Positions 1-5,475 of a DNA stretch of 6,448 nucleotides are shown here, one piece after another (the stretch's first letter is position 1; each line of letters opens with the position of its first letter). Below the pieces are notes generated by a model that saw nothing but the letters and a program-made list of their open reading frames with translations, had not been told where the DNA came from and made no database searches. Source of the DNA: Chlamydiota bacterium. Its GTDB lineage: Bacteria; Chlamydiota; Chlamydiia; Chlamydiales; SLFE01. Both the position numbers and the translations under genes were made by a program. Location: NCBI GenBank assembly GCA_011065065.1, contig JAAKFL010000108.1:1-6448 (forward strand). Direction: 5' to 3'.

Positions 1-1
1 G

Positions 2-124
2 GCTGAGTACTTTTATCATGCCACATTTACATCAGTCTGGTGCCTCTTTGCTGCGGTGGCGAGTGCTGCGATATTTGTGGTGCTCCGTCTCAATCGCCAG
101 GAGCCGACCTCGCGATTTTTATAA
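2..124 (+). CDS. C-terminal end of a membrane transporter (MFS-like), partial
   Basis: An open frame enters from the left edge and gives 40 codons ending at TAA (122-124). The residues read AEYFYHATFTSVWC and continue into a hydrophobic stretch (LFAAVASAAIFVVL, about residues 15-28). A short basic tail, RLNRQEPTSRFL, follows. A last membrane helix preceded by a Y-H-x-T-F type segment and followed by a short Arg-rich cytoplasmic tail is typical of the C-terminus of 12-14 helix major facilitator transporters. That family call rests on one helix only and is tentative; another polytopic membrane protein is possible. The last two bases of the stop codon lie inside the repeat element that follows, so the element may have supplied this stop. 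The DNA is more GC-rich than the effector-like genes at the right end. Confidence 0.5.
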   Translation, partial: AEYFYHATFTSVWCLFAAVASAAIFVVLRLNRQEPTSRFL

Positions 125-167
125 TTTAACCGCGAAGATCGCGAAGACCGCGAAGATGCGCGAAGAC
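123..167 (+). repeat. Left inverted-repeat arm of copy 1
   Basis: The arm begins AATTTAACCGCGAAGATCGC and contains four CGAAGA cores at 9- to 10-base spacing, ending in GAAGAC. It is identical over 45 bases to 4281-4325. Its reverse complement matches 281-320, except that the right arm lacks one 9-base unit and has a few extra bases at its inner end. Confidence 0.85.
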
Positions 168-280
168 AGGAGCCATTCAAAGTGATTTTCCGTTATATTT
201 ATTTTTATTTTTAAAATTAGTTTTACTTTATAGATATAACCCTTGATGCAGAATGTATTGAGTAAAATTAATTGAAATTG

Positions 281-320
281 GTCTTCTCTTCGCGCATCTT
301 CGCGATCTTCGCGGTTAAAT
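281..320 (-). repeat. Right inverted-repeat arm of copy 1
   Basis: Read on the minus strand this arm begins ATTTAACCGCGAAGATCGCG and carries three CGAAGA cores, against four in its partner at 123-167. Relative to the right arm of copy 2 (4391-4440) it lacks one 9-base unit (CGCGGTCTT on the plus strand). The outer end overlaps an ATG at 319. Confidence 0.85.
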
Positions 321-363
321 GTCGCTTCCTTTCCCCTTTACAAAAATTCCTTTTCCAAGGAAA

Positions 364-585
364 ATGTTATTAAAATTTATTCACTGTAACCCATTGGTTT
401 TTATGATTAAATGGATTCAGGACATAAAAAATTCTAGCAATAAGACGAAGTGGTTTTACTTTCAGTATGTGATCTATTTCTTGTTGATGATTGCGACCAC
501 GATTTGGGCTTATGCTCGATTGGACTTTGTCCGAAGCTATGAAGAGAAAGAAGAACAAGAATTGATGACAATCGAAAAAAAATAA
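364..585 (+). CDS. Small single-pass membrane protein upstream of lysS, unknown function
   Basis: I do not recognise a family. The frame encodes a basic N-terminal part (KWIQDIKNSSNKTKW), one hydrophobic helix (FQYVIYFLLMIATTIWAYA) and a charged acidic tail (SYEEKEEQE), which suggests a small inner-membrane protein with one transmembrane segment. The start is uncertain. ATG 319 uses the last two bases of the repeat element and has no ribosome site. ATG 364 follows AAGGA (357-361), but very closely. ATG 403 gives a 60-residue protein that still contains the basic segment and the helix. I list 364 as a compromise; the convincing protein-like sequence begins at 403. The stop lies 3 bases before lysS, which argues for co-transcription and possibly coupled translation. 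A chance frame is possible but less likely, given the clean helix and tail. Confidence 0.55.
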   Translation: MLLKFIHCNPLVFMIKWIQDIKNSSNKTKWFYFQYVIYFLLMIATTIWAYARLDFVRSYEEKEEQELMTIEKK

Positions 586-588
586 TTT

Positions 589-2217
589 ATGGAACACACA
601 CAATCAGACATCGAAAAACCGGAATATCATAGTCATGAGGAATTTCAAAATCGTTCGCGCAAGCTGAGTGAGATTCGAGATCTCGGGATTGATCCCTATC
701 CTCACAAGTTTCCACGCACGGATCCGATCCGCGATTTAGTCAAAGAATACGAGGACAAAGAGGTAGGTCACAGCGATGATGCATCCGCTGGGAAAACTCC
801 CCATGTTTCAGCTGCGGGAAGACTCGTTCTATTTCGTTCTATGGGAAAAAATGCTTTTGGTCAGATCCAAGGTCAGACAGGTCGAATACAGGTGATGTTT
901 AATCGAGATCTGACCGAAATAGAAGGCTATCAGCCTGATCCTTCAGCGAATTCAGATGGGCCAACACCGTGGAAGCTTCTTGAGAAGAAACTGGATTTGG
1001 GTGACATCCTTGGAGTTGAAGGGCATCTTTTCCATACGAATAAGGGTGAATTGACCATCTTTGTCAAAAAGCTAACACTGCTGTGTAAAACTCTCCTGCC
1101 CTTAGCTGATAAGCATTGTGGATTGCACGACAAGGAGACCCGATATCGCAAAAGGTGGCTGGATCTTATTTCAAATGAAGAGACCCATCGCATTTTTGAG
1201 ATGCGTAGCCGTATTTTCTATTTGATTCGTCAGTTTATGATGAAAGAGCAGTTTATGGAAGTGGAGACTCCGGTTCTCCAGAGTGTTTACGGCGGAGCCG
1301 ACGCTCAGCCTTTTGAAACCCACTTAAATGCTTTGAGCCAAGATATGTTCATGCGGATTTCTTTGGAAATTCCTCTAAAAAAGCTGATTGTCGGAGGCAT
1401 GCATCGGATATTCGAGATTGGACGTGTTTTCCGCAATGAAGGGATCGACCGCAATCACAATCCTGAGTTCACTATGCTTGAGGCCTATGCGTCTTACTGG
1501 GATTATTTCGACCTGATGTCGCTTGTGGAAAATCTATTCGAGCACATTGCGCTTGATCTTTATGGCTCCACAAAAGTTCCGGCAAAGGATCCGAAAAGTG
1601 GTCTGGATATTGAACTTGATATGAAATCTCCTTGGCCACGCTTGACACTGAAGGAAGCCATCAAAAAGTTTGGTCATCTCGATGTGGATCAATTGAGTGA
1701 TGAAGAGATGTCCAATATGTTGTTACAGAGCGAGCACTGCGCTCCAGAAAAACTAAAAACGATGAACCGGGGCTTATTCATTGCGGCTTTGTTCGAAGTG
1801 TTTGCTGAGCCTTATCTCATCCAACCTCATCACATTATCGATCATCCCATTGAGACCACTCCCCTCTGCAAACCCCATCGAAACGAAACGGACAGACTGG
1901 ATGGCATTGTTGAACGGTTTGAGAGTTTCATTTTAGGGAATGAGATCTGTAATGCCTATTCAGAATTGAATGATCCAGAGCTTCAAAGAAGCCTTCTTGA
2001 GCAACAAGCTTTGCGGAGAGAAGGTGGTGATCCGGAAGCGTGTCCATTGGATGAGGAATTCATTGAATCAGTCTGCCAAGGGATGCCCCCAACAGCTGGA
2101 GTGGGAATTGGACTCGATCGTATGGTGATGATTTTAGCGAATTGCCATTCGATTCGTGATGTTCTTTTGTTCCCTTGGATGAAACCTCAAACAGAAATTG
2201 AATTCCATGATAATTGA
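589..2217 (+). CDS. lysS: Lysyl-tRNA synthetase, class II
   Basis: This enzyme charges tRNA-Lys with lysine using ATP, in the cytoplasm. The 542-residue product has the LysRS-II layout. An OB-fold anticodon-binding domain lies at about residues 72-165 (AAGRLVLFRSMGKNAFGQIQ onward). The class II catalytic core follows: motif 1 at about 206-231 (ending FMEVETPVLQ), motif 2 at about 275-300 (FEIGRVFRNEGIDRNHNPEF) and motif 3 at about 504-516 (GVGIGLDRMVMIL). The lysine-enzyme signatures LIQPHHIIDHP (about 410-420) and NEICNAYSELNDP (about 451-463) are present. It is somewhat longer than the roughly 505 residues of E. coli LysS, partly from a hydrophilic N-terminal stretch at about 52-75. The ATG at 589 comes 3 bases after the preceding gene and has only a weak purine-rich ribosome site. 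The catalytic motifs look intact, so it should be functional. lysS followed by cysS is also the order in Chlamydia. Confidence 0.97.
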   Translation: MEHTQSDIEKPEYHSHEEFQNRSRKLSEIRDLGIDPYPHKFPRTDPIRDLVKEYEDKEVGHSDDASAGKTPHVSAAGRLVLFRSMGKNAFGQIQGQTGRIQVMFNRDLTEIEGYQPDPSANSDGPTPWKLLEKKLDLGDILGVEGHLFHTNKGELTIFVKKLTLLCKTLLPLADKHCGLHDKETRYRKRWLDLISNEETHRIFEMRSRIFYLIRQFMMKEQFMEVETPVLQSVYGGADAQPFETHLNALSQDMFMRISLEIPLKKLIVGGMHRIFEIGRVFRNEGIDRNHNPEFTMLEAYASYWDYFDLMSLVENLFEHIALDLYGSTKVPAKDPKSGLDIELDMKSPWPRLTLKEAIKKFGHLDVDQLSDEEMSNMLLQSEHCAPEKLKTMNRGLFIAALFEVFAEPYLIQPHHIIDHPIETTPLCKPHRNETDRLDGIVERFESFILGNEICNAYSELNDPELQRSLLEQQALRREGGDPEACPLDEEFIESVCQGMPPTAGVGIGLDRMVMILANCHSIRDVLLFPWMKPQTEIEFHDN

Positions 2218-2236
2218 AGAAAACTCAGTGGGTATC

Positions 2237-3679
2237 ATGAAAAGTAAGCAAAAGCTCCCTCAATTAGTCTTGTTCAATACCGAAACAAGATCAAAGGAAC
2301 CGCTGATTCCCTTGAAAAACAATCACATCAGCATGTATACTTGTGGGCCGACGGTCTATGACTATGCCCATATTGGAAACTTTCGGACCTACATGTTTGA
2401 GGATATTCTCCGTCGCACCATCAAATTTCTTGGCATGGAGATCACGCAAGTGATGAATATCACTGACGTGGATGATAAGACCATTCGTGGCGCTACGAAA
2501 AAAGGGATCTCCTTAGATGAGTACACGAAACCTTTTTTAGACGCCTTTTTTGATGACCTCGATGCCCTCAATATTGAGAGGGTGGAATATTATCCCGCTG
2601 CCACAGATTATATTCCGCAGATGATCAAAATGATTGAGGTTCTTCTGGAAAAAGGATTTGCTTACAAAGGGAAAGATGGGAGTGTTTATTACAACATCCA
2701 GAAATTCCCACGGTATGGTTGTTTATCGCACTTAAAGTTAGACGAGCTCAAAACAGGTGCTTCCGAACGTGTTGCCACTGATGAATACGACAAAGAACAT
2801 GTCGCCGATTTCGTTCTCTGGAAAGCTTATGATCCAGAACGAGATGGGACCATCTATTGGGAGAGCCCATTTGGTCAGGGGCGTCCAGGATGGCACATGG
2901 AATGTTCCGCCATGGCAACGGAAATCTTAGGTGAGACTCTGGACATTCATGTCGGCGGAGTCGACAACCTGTTTCCTCATCATGAAAATGAAATTGCTCA
3001 ATCAGAAGCTTGTTCGGGCAAACAGTTTTCTAAAATGTGGCTTCATTCCGAACACCTGTTGGTTGACAGCAAAAAGATGTCGAAGAGCCTAGGCAATTTT
3101 TACACATTCCGAGACCTGATCAATAAGGGATATACTGCTAAACAGGTCCGATATATGCTGCTTCAAACGCACTATAAAACGCAATTGAACTTCACTCTCC
3201 CTGGATTGGAAGGAGCGAAAGGGTCTCTCGATCGGATTCAAAACTTTGTCGAACGCCTTCAAGGAATACCCGAGACTGTGCAAACAGGATGTCATCCAGA
3301 AAAATTCCAAGCATATCTGGATGGAGCCTTCAATTTCTTTGCTCAATCGTTGGCGGATGATCTCAATATTTCGGTGGCCCTATCAGCTGTCTTTGATTTA
3401 ATTCGTGACATCAACGCACTTTGTGATTCTCAGGAAATCAGTTATGCGCAGGCTCAAGAGGTATTGGAGTTGATGGCACAATTTGATACTGTTCTCGGAG
3501 TGATTTCCTTTGAGTTAGAAGAAGAATATCCCAAGGAAGTCTTACAATTAGTGGAGCAACGTCAACAAGCCAGACAGTCGAAAGATTGGGGCTTGGCTGA
3601 TCAGATACGTGATGCGATTCACGAACACGGTTACACCGTTGAAGATACTCCCACAGGACCCAGACTACACAAGCAGTGA
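2237..3679 (+). CDS. cysS: Cysteinyl-tRNA synthetase, class I
   Basis: This enzyme attaches cysteine to tRNA-Cys, in the cytoplasm. Numbered from ATG 2237 (480 residues), the Rossmann catalytic core carries the HIGH-type motif HIGN at 45-48 and the second signature KMSKS at 280-284. The expected zinc ligands are Cys36 (YTCGPTVYDY), Cys223 (GWHMECSAMA), His248 and Glu252 (FPHHENEIAQSEA). NITDVDDKTI (about 74-83) is also typical. The helical DALR-type tRNA-binding region and C-terminal anticodon-binding part follow (about 340-480). The start is debatable. A TTG at 2198 and an ATG at 2207 are in frame and would overlap the end of lysS. ATG 2237 gives a 19-base gap and begins just before the conserved LVLFNTETRSKEP segment, so I prefer it. 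Length is close to the usual 460-480. It is probably translated from the same transcript as lysS. Confidence 0.96.
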   Translation: MKSKQKLPQLVLFNTETRSKEPLIPLKNNHISMYTCGPTVYDYAHIGNFRTYMFEDILRRTIKFLGMEITQVMNITDVDDKTIRGATKKGISLDEYTKPFLDAFFDDLDALNIERVEYYPAATDYIPQMIKMIEVLLEKGFAYKGKDGSVYYNIQKFPRYGCLSHLKLDELKTGASERVATDEYDKEHVADFVLWKAYDPERDGTIYWESPFGQGRPGWHMECSAMATEILGETLDIHVGGVDNLFPHHENEIAQSEACSGKQFSKMWLHSEHLLVDSKKMSKSLGNFYTFRDLINKGYTAKQVRYMLLQTHYKTQLNFTLPGLEGAKGSLDRIQNFVERLQGIPETVQTGCHPEKFQAYLDGAFNFFAQSLADDLNISVALSAVFDLIRDINALCDSQEISYAQAQEVLELMAQFDTVLGVISFELEEEYPKEVLQLVEQRQQARQSKDWGLADQIRDAIHEHGYTVEDTPTGPRLHKQ

Positions 3680-3682
3680 CAA

Positions 3683-3928
3683 ATGGCCGGAAAAACTAAG
3701 GACGAACGATACATTATCAGATTCTATGAAATGGCTGTTGAGCGAGGTGACCCTACGACTCCCCTGAACCGTGATGATGTCGGCAGAACAATCGGGTTTT
3801 CACCAAAGGTAGTCAAAACGATTTGCACATTGCTTGGACAGGCGAACTTTATCAAAAAAGAAGATGGTGAAGACATTTCCCTGACACAAAATGGGATCAG
3901 GTTAGTGGAAGAATTAAGAGGACAGTGA
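3683..3928 (+). CDS. Small winged-helix-like protein, putative DNA-binding regulator
   Basis: The 81-residue product starts 3 bases after cysS. Its predicted order is an N-terminal helix (about 6-20), a helix-turn-helix (about 29-54: LNRDDVGRTIGFSPKVVKTI, then CTLLGQANFI), a short wing (IKKEDGEDISLTQNG) and a final helix (IRLVEELRG). The phrase order 'helix, turn, recognition helix, FIKKEDG, ISLTQNGIRLVEEL' resembles winged-helix domains of the MarR, DtxR and ArsR types, where a hairpin reading L-T-x-x-G leads into the last helix. Nothing shows a ligand or metal site; the only cysteine is Cys48. The stop codon TGA overlaps the next gene's ATG by one base (TGATG), so the two are probably translated together. 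It might regulate its own operon or work with the ferredoxin; both ideas are inference. A non-DNA-binding adaptor with the same fold is the main alternative. Confidence 0.75.
   Translation: MAGKTKDERYIIRFYEMAVERGDPTTPLNRDDVGRTIGFSPKVVKTICTLLGQANFIKKEDGEDISLTQNGIRLVEELRGQ
3917..3922 (+). promoter_or_regulatory. Ribosome binding site deciding the ferredoxin start
   Basis: AGAGGA sits 5 bases before ATG 3928, inside the end of the upstream gene. It favours this ATG over the GTG three bases earlier (3925) and explains how the overlapping gene could be translated. Confidence 0.6.
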
Positions 3929-4254
3929 TGGAAAGGGACGAATTCTTTACCACTTTATTGAATAAAGGGGCCGAATGGGTTCTCGATAATCCTGTAGTTT
4001 CTGTACTAGAGGATTTTGCAGATGAGACTGTGAAGGAGCGCCCACCGGGAGCTCTTCCCGAAAAAGAATTCCTTGAACGGTGCACAGGGTGTGATGAATG
4101 CATGAAAGCCTGCCCTGTCAATGTCATCATGATTGAGGACATGGAAAAGCGTCATCCGGTGATTTTTCCTGAAAAAGACCCCTGCATCCATTGTGCTGAC
4201 ACACCGTGCGTTAGTGCTTGCCCGACAGGCGCTCTCCAAACTCTTAAGTTCTAA
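3928..4254 (+). CDS. Two-cluster 4Fe-4S ferredoxin, NapF/MauM-like
   Basis: The 108-residue protein is predicted to carry two [4Fe-4S] clusters and transfer electrons; the partner is unknown. Cluster 1 is CTGCDECMKACP (Cys52, 55, 58, 62). Cluster 2 is CIHCADTPCVSACP (Cys86, 89, 94, 98), with the wider C-x4-C spacing seen in NapF, NapG and MauM-type proteins. The lead-in RPPGALPEKEFLERC (38-52) is a strong hallmark of that same group. No signal peptide or membrane helix is visible, so it is probably cytoplasmic. E. coli NapF has further cysteine motifs after the equivalent of cluster 2, while this protein stops ten residues after Cys98. It is therefore either a short family form or a truncated one; the repeat element begins within 30 bases of its stop. 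No nitrate reductase genes are in view, so a role in nitrate reduction should not be assumed. The start overlaps the upstream stop by one base. Confidence 0.88.
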   Translation: MERDEFFTTLLNKGAEWVLDNPVVSVLEDFADETVKERPPGALPEKEFLERCTGCDECMKACPVNVIMIEDMEKRHPVIFPEKDPCIHCADTPCVSACPTGALQTLKF

Positions 4255-4280
4255 GATCCTTTTATGAAATATATCTTAAA

Positions 4281-4325
4281 AATTTAACCGCGAAGATCGC
4301 GAAGACCGCGAAGATGCGCGAAGAC
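4281..4325 (+). repeat. Left inverted-repeat arm of copy 2
   Basis: It is identical over 45 bases to 123-167, with four CGAAGA cores in CGCGAAGAT / CGCGAAGAC units ending in GAAGAC. It pairs with 4391-4440 over nearly its whole length. The main differences are one A/T mismatch in the outer ATTTA / ATTTT and a few extra bases at the inner end of the right arm. Confidence 0.88.
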
Positions 4326-4390
4326 TGGAACAATCATGGTGATTTTTCGAAGGACGAGTCTGATTTAAAGCTTTAAAAAAATTGAAATGA

Positions 4391-4440
4391 GTCTTTTTCT
4401 TCGCGCATCTTCGCGGTCTTCGCGATCTTCGCGGTAAAAT
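4391..4440 (-). repeat. Right inverted-repeat arm of copy 2
   Basis: Read on the minus strand it starts ATTTTACCGCGAAGATCGCG and has the same four-unit array as the left arm. It is therefore one 9-base unit longer than the right arm of copy 1 (281-320). Confidence 0.88.
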
Positions 4441-4506
4441 TTTTAAGTCACGCAAAGTTCTAAAAATGGACTTTCTTAAAATGTTTTATCAGTTTATTAT
4501 GAACGC

Positions 4507-5442
4507 ATGAATCCTCTAACTAAAAAAGAAACTTCACAAAATTATATTTCTTCACCACATGAAATTCATTTAAAGGTACTTCTGACCTTATCTATAAAAG
4601 ATATCGCCCAATACTCCCTGGTTTGTCATGCTTTTGAGAATACTGCTTCGGACAAGCATTTGTGGAAAAGCCTTTGCCTTCGAGATCTAGAACATATCCA
4701 TAAGATCAAAAAAGATTGGAAAAAAACCTATCAAGTATCCCTTCAGCTCGTCTCAGTCATTCTGGAAATCTTAAGAATTGAATCAAAAATCATCGATATC
4801 GGACAGCAAAACTTCCCTGTAGATTGCACTCCATTATGGATTAACATTAACAAATTAAAAGGCAAAACCAAAAGAAAATATCTTGAAGAACTTGATGAAC
4901 AGATCAACGCCCTATGTTCTCAGAAGGAAATCTTATTGTCTCAGAATTCTTTACCACAAGATAAAAAGGGATTTAGGGAAATCGCTCTCAATGTGCTATT
5001 TCCTAAACATATCAGAAATTTACCCTACTCCGAAAACCCTTATCTCAACATGTTCCTGGAAAATCATCAGGAAGCTTCGCTTTTAGCACCAATAATCGAA
5101 GGTCGTGGTGTTGCGAAATTCTTTAACATCTATTCCCATGAGATGTGGATTTTCATTCTAAGATGCGTTCACGATGTAAACAAACGGAAACGGCCCCGTG
5201 ATCATGAACAAGTCAAAGCGGTTGGCCTATGGAAATATTGTGAGAAAGAGTGGGGCATCTATGTCATGGAAAAAAGAAAAGCGACCTCAACTAGATACAA
5301 GGTCAAATCATTACGTACGTTTATCTCTAAAGGCATTCTCATTGATCATGTTTACTACCGAAAGTTATACGATATCATGCGTCAAAAGCCGGTCTATTTT
5401 AATGACTCTGAATCCCCCTTCCAAATTGAAATAATGCTATAA
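4507..5442 (+). CDS. F-box domain protein, putative secreted host-directed effector
   Basis: The 311-residue product has an N-terminal F-box at about residues 16-60. The pattern is S-P-x-E-I (16-20), L-x-x-L-S-I-K-D-I (26-33), Y-S-L-V-C-H-A-F (36-43), D-K-H-L-W-K-S-L-C (49-57), then the common downstream extension K-K-D-W-K-K-T-Y (68-75). In eukaryotes the F-box binds Skp1 and brings substrates to the SCF ubiquitin ligase; bacteria that carry it use it on host proteins. A charged helical, possibly coiled-coil part follows (about 112-145). The C-terminal half, with basic and aromatic residues (NKRKRPRDHE at 225-234), I do not recognise. No leucine-rich repeats, ankyrin repeats or kelch repeats are visible, so the substrate-binding part is unknown. 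There is no signal peptide, and type III secretion would be the expected route in Chlamydiae (inference). No clear ribosome site precedes ATG 4507. Confidence 0.8.
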   Translation: MNPLTKKETSQNYISSPHEIHLKVLLTLSIKDIAQYSLVCHAFENTASDKHLWKSLCLRDLEHIHKIKKDWKKTYQVSLQLVSVILEILRIESKIIDIGQQNFPVDCTPLWININKLKGKTKRKYLEELDEQINALCSQKEILLSQNSLPQDKKGFREIALNVLFPKHIRNLPYSENPYLNMFLENHQEASLLAPIIEGRGVAKFFNIYSHEMWIFILRCVHDVNKRKRPRDHEQVKAVGLWKYCEKEWGIYVMEKRKATSTRYKVKSLRTFISKGILIDHVYYRKLYDIMRQKPVYFNDSESPFQIEIML

Positions 5443-5461
5443 TCAATTCATTCATTGTCAT

Positions 5462-5466
5462 GGAGG
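5462..5466 (+). promoter_or_regulatory. Strong ribosome binding site of the downstream membrane protein gene
   Basis: GGAGG lies 9 bases before ATG 5476 in the 33-base gap after the F-box gene. It fixes the start and is the strongest ribosome site in the window. Confidence 0.75.
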
Positions 5467-5475
5467 TATCTGATT

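Larger units (their letters stand above)
123..320. mobile_element. Palindromic MITE-like element, copy 1
   Basis: A non-coding element of about 198 bases with long terminal inverted repeats: left arm 123-167, right arm 281-320. The arms are arrays of a CGAAGA core in a roughly 9-base unit (CGCGAAGAY). The AT-rich interior (168-280) has no convincing gene. The first 45 bases are identical to those of a second copy at 4281-4325, and the sequence just inside each arm is also related between copies (GTGATTTT on the left, ATTGAAAT on the right). This defines it as a dispersed family rather than a chance hairpin. It encodes no transposase, so if mobile it would need enzymes supplied in trans. No convincing target-site duplication flanks it. 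It ends exactly where the neighbouring reading frames begin and end. Confidence 0.75.
4275..4447. mobile_element. Palindromic MITE-like element, copy 2
   Basis: This is the second copy of the element at 123-320, shorter overall and in the same orientation, judged from the related inner sequences (GGTGATTTTT after the left arm, ATTGAAAT before the right arm). The arms are 4282-4325 and 4391-4440. Here the palindrome continues outward: CTTAAAAATTT at 4275-4285 pairs with AAATTTTTAAG at 4437-4447, which copy 1 lacks. The interior (4326-4390) has no gene. It separates the housekeeping operon from the accessory genes to the right. No transposase is encoded. Confidence 0.75.
4275..4447. terminator. 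Possible bidirectional intrinsic terminator formed by copy 2
   Basis: When transcribed, the two arms would fold into a very long GC-containing stem. On the plus strand the stem is followed by AAAATTTTT (4437-4445), and on the minus strand by a similar run from CTTAAAAATTT. The element lies 3' of the ferredoxin gene, where an operon end is expected. The loop is long for a classical terminator, so this role is inferred only. Confidence 0.35.

Noticed and set aside
131..167. CRISPR array suggested by repeated CGCGAAGAY units
   Set aside because: The units are about 9 bases, adjacent and without spacers, and they are mirrored as inverted arms. This is a tandem-repeat palindrome, not repeats of 23-47 bases with unique spacers.
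222..268. Promoter-like boxes inside the interior of element copy 1 (TTGATG at 243, TAAAAT at 263)
   Set aside because: The spacing is only 14 bases and the context is AT-rich. It is not strong enough to call, although an element-borne promoter for the operon cannot be excluded.
319..363. ATG 319 as the start of the small membrane protein
   Set aside because: It depends on the last two bases of the repeat element, has no ribosome site, and the first residues (MSLPFPFTKIPFPRK) look like translated leader. Kept only as an alternative.
3897..4239. Overlapping minus-strand frames opposite the ferredoxin gene
   Set aside because: The plus strand has eight correctly spaced cysteines and a good ribosome site, so the antisense frames are by-products of its codon use.
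4477..4500. Promoter -10-like sequences TAAAAT and TATTAT before the F-box gene
   Set aside because: No matching -35 box at suitable spacing, and the second lies almost on the start codon. The region is AT-rich, so such matches are expected by chance.
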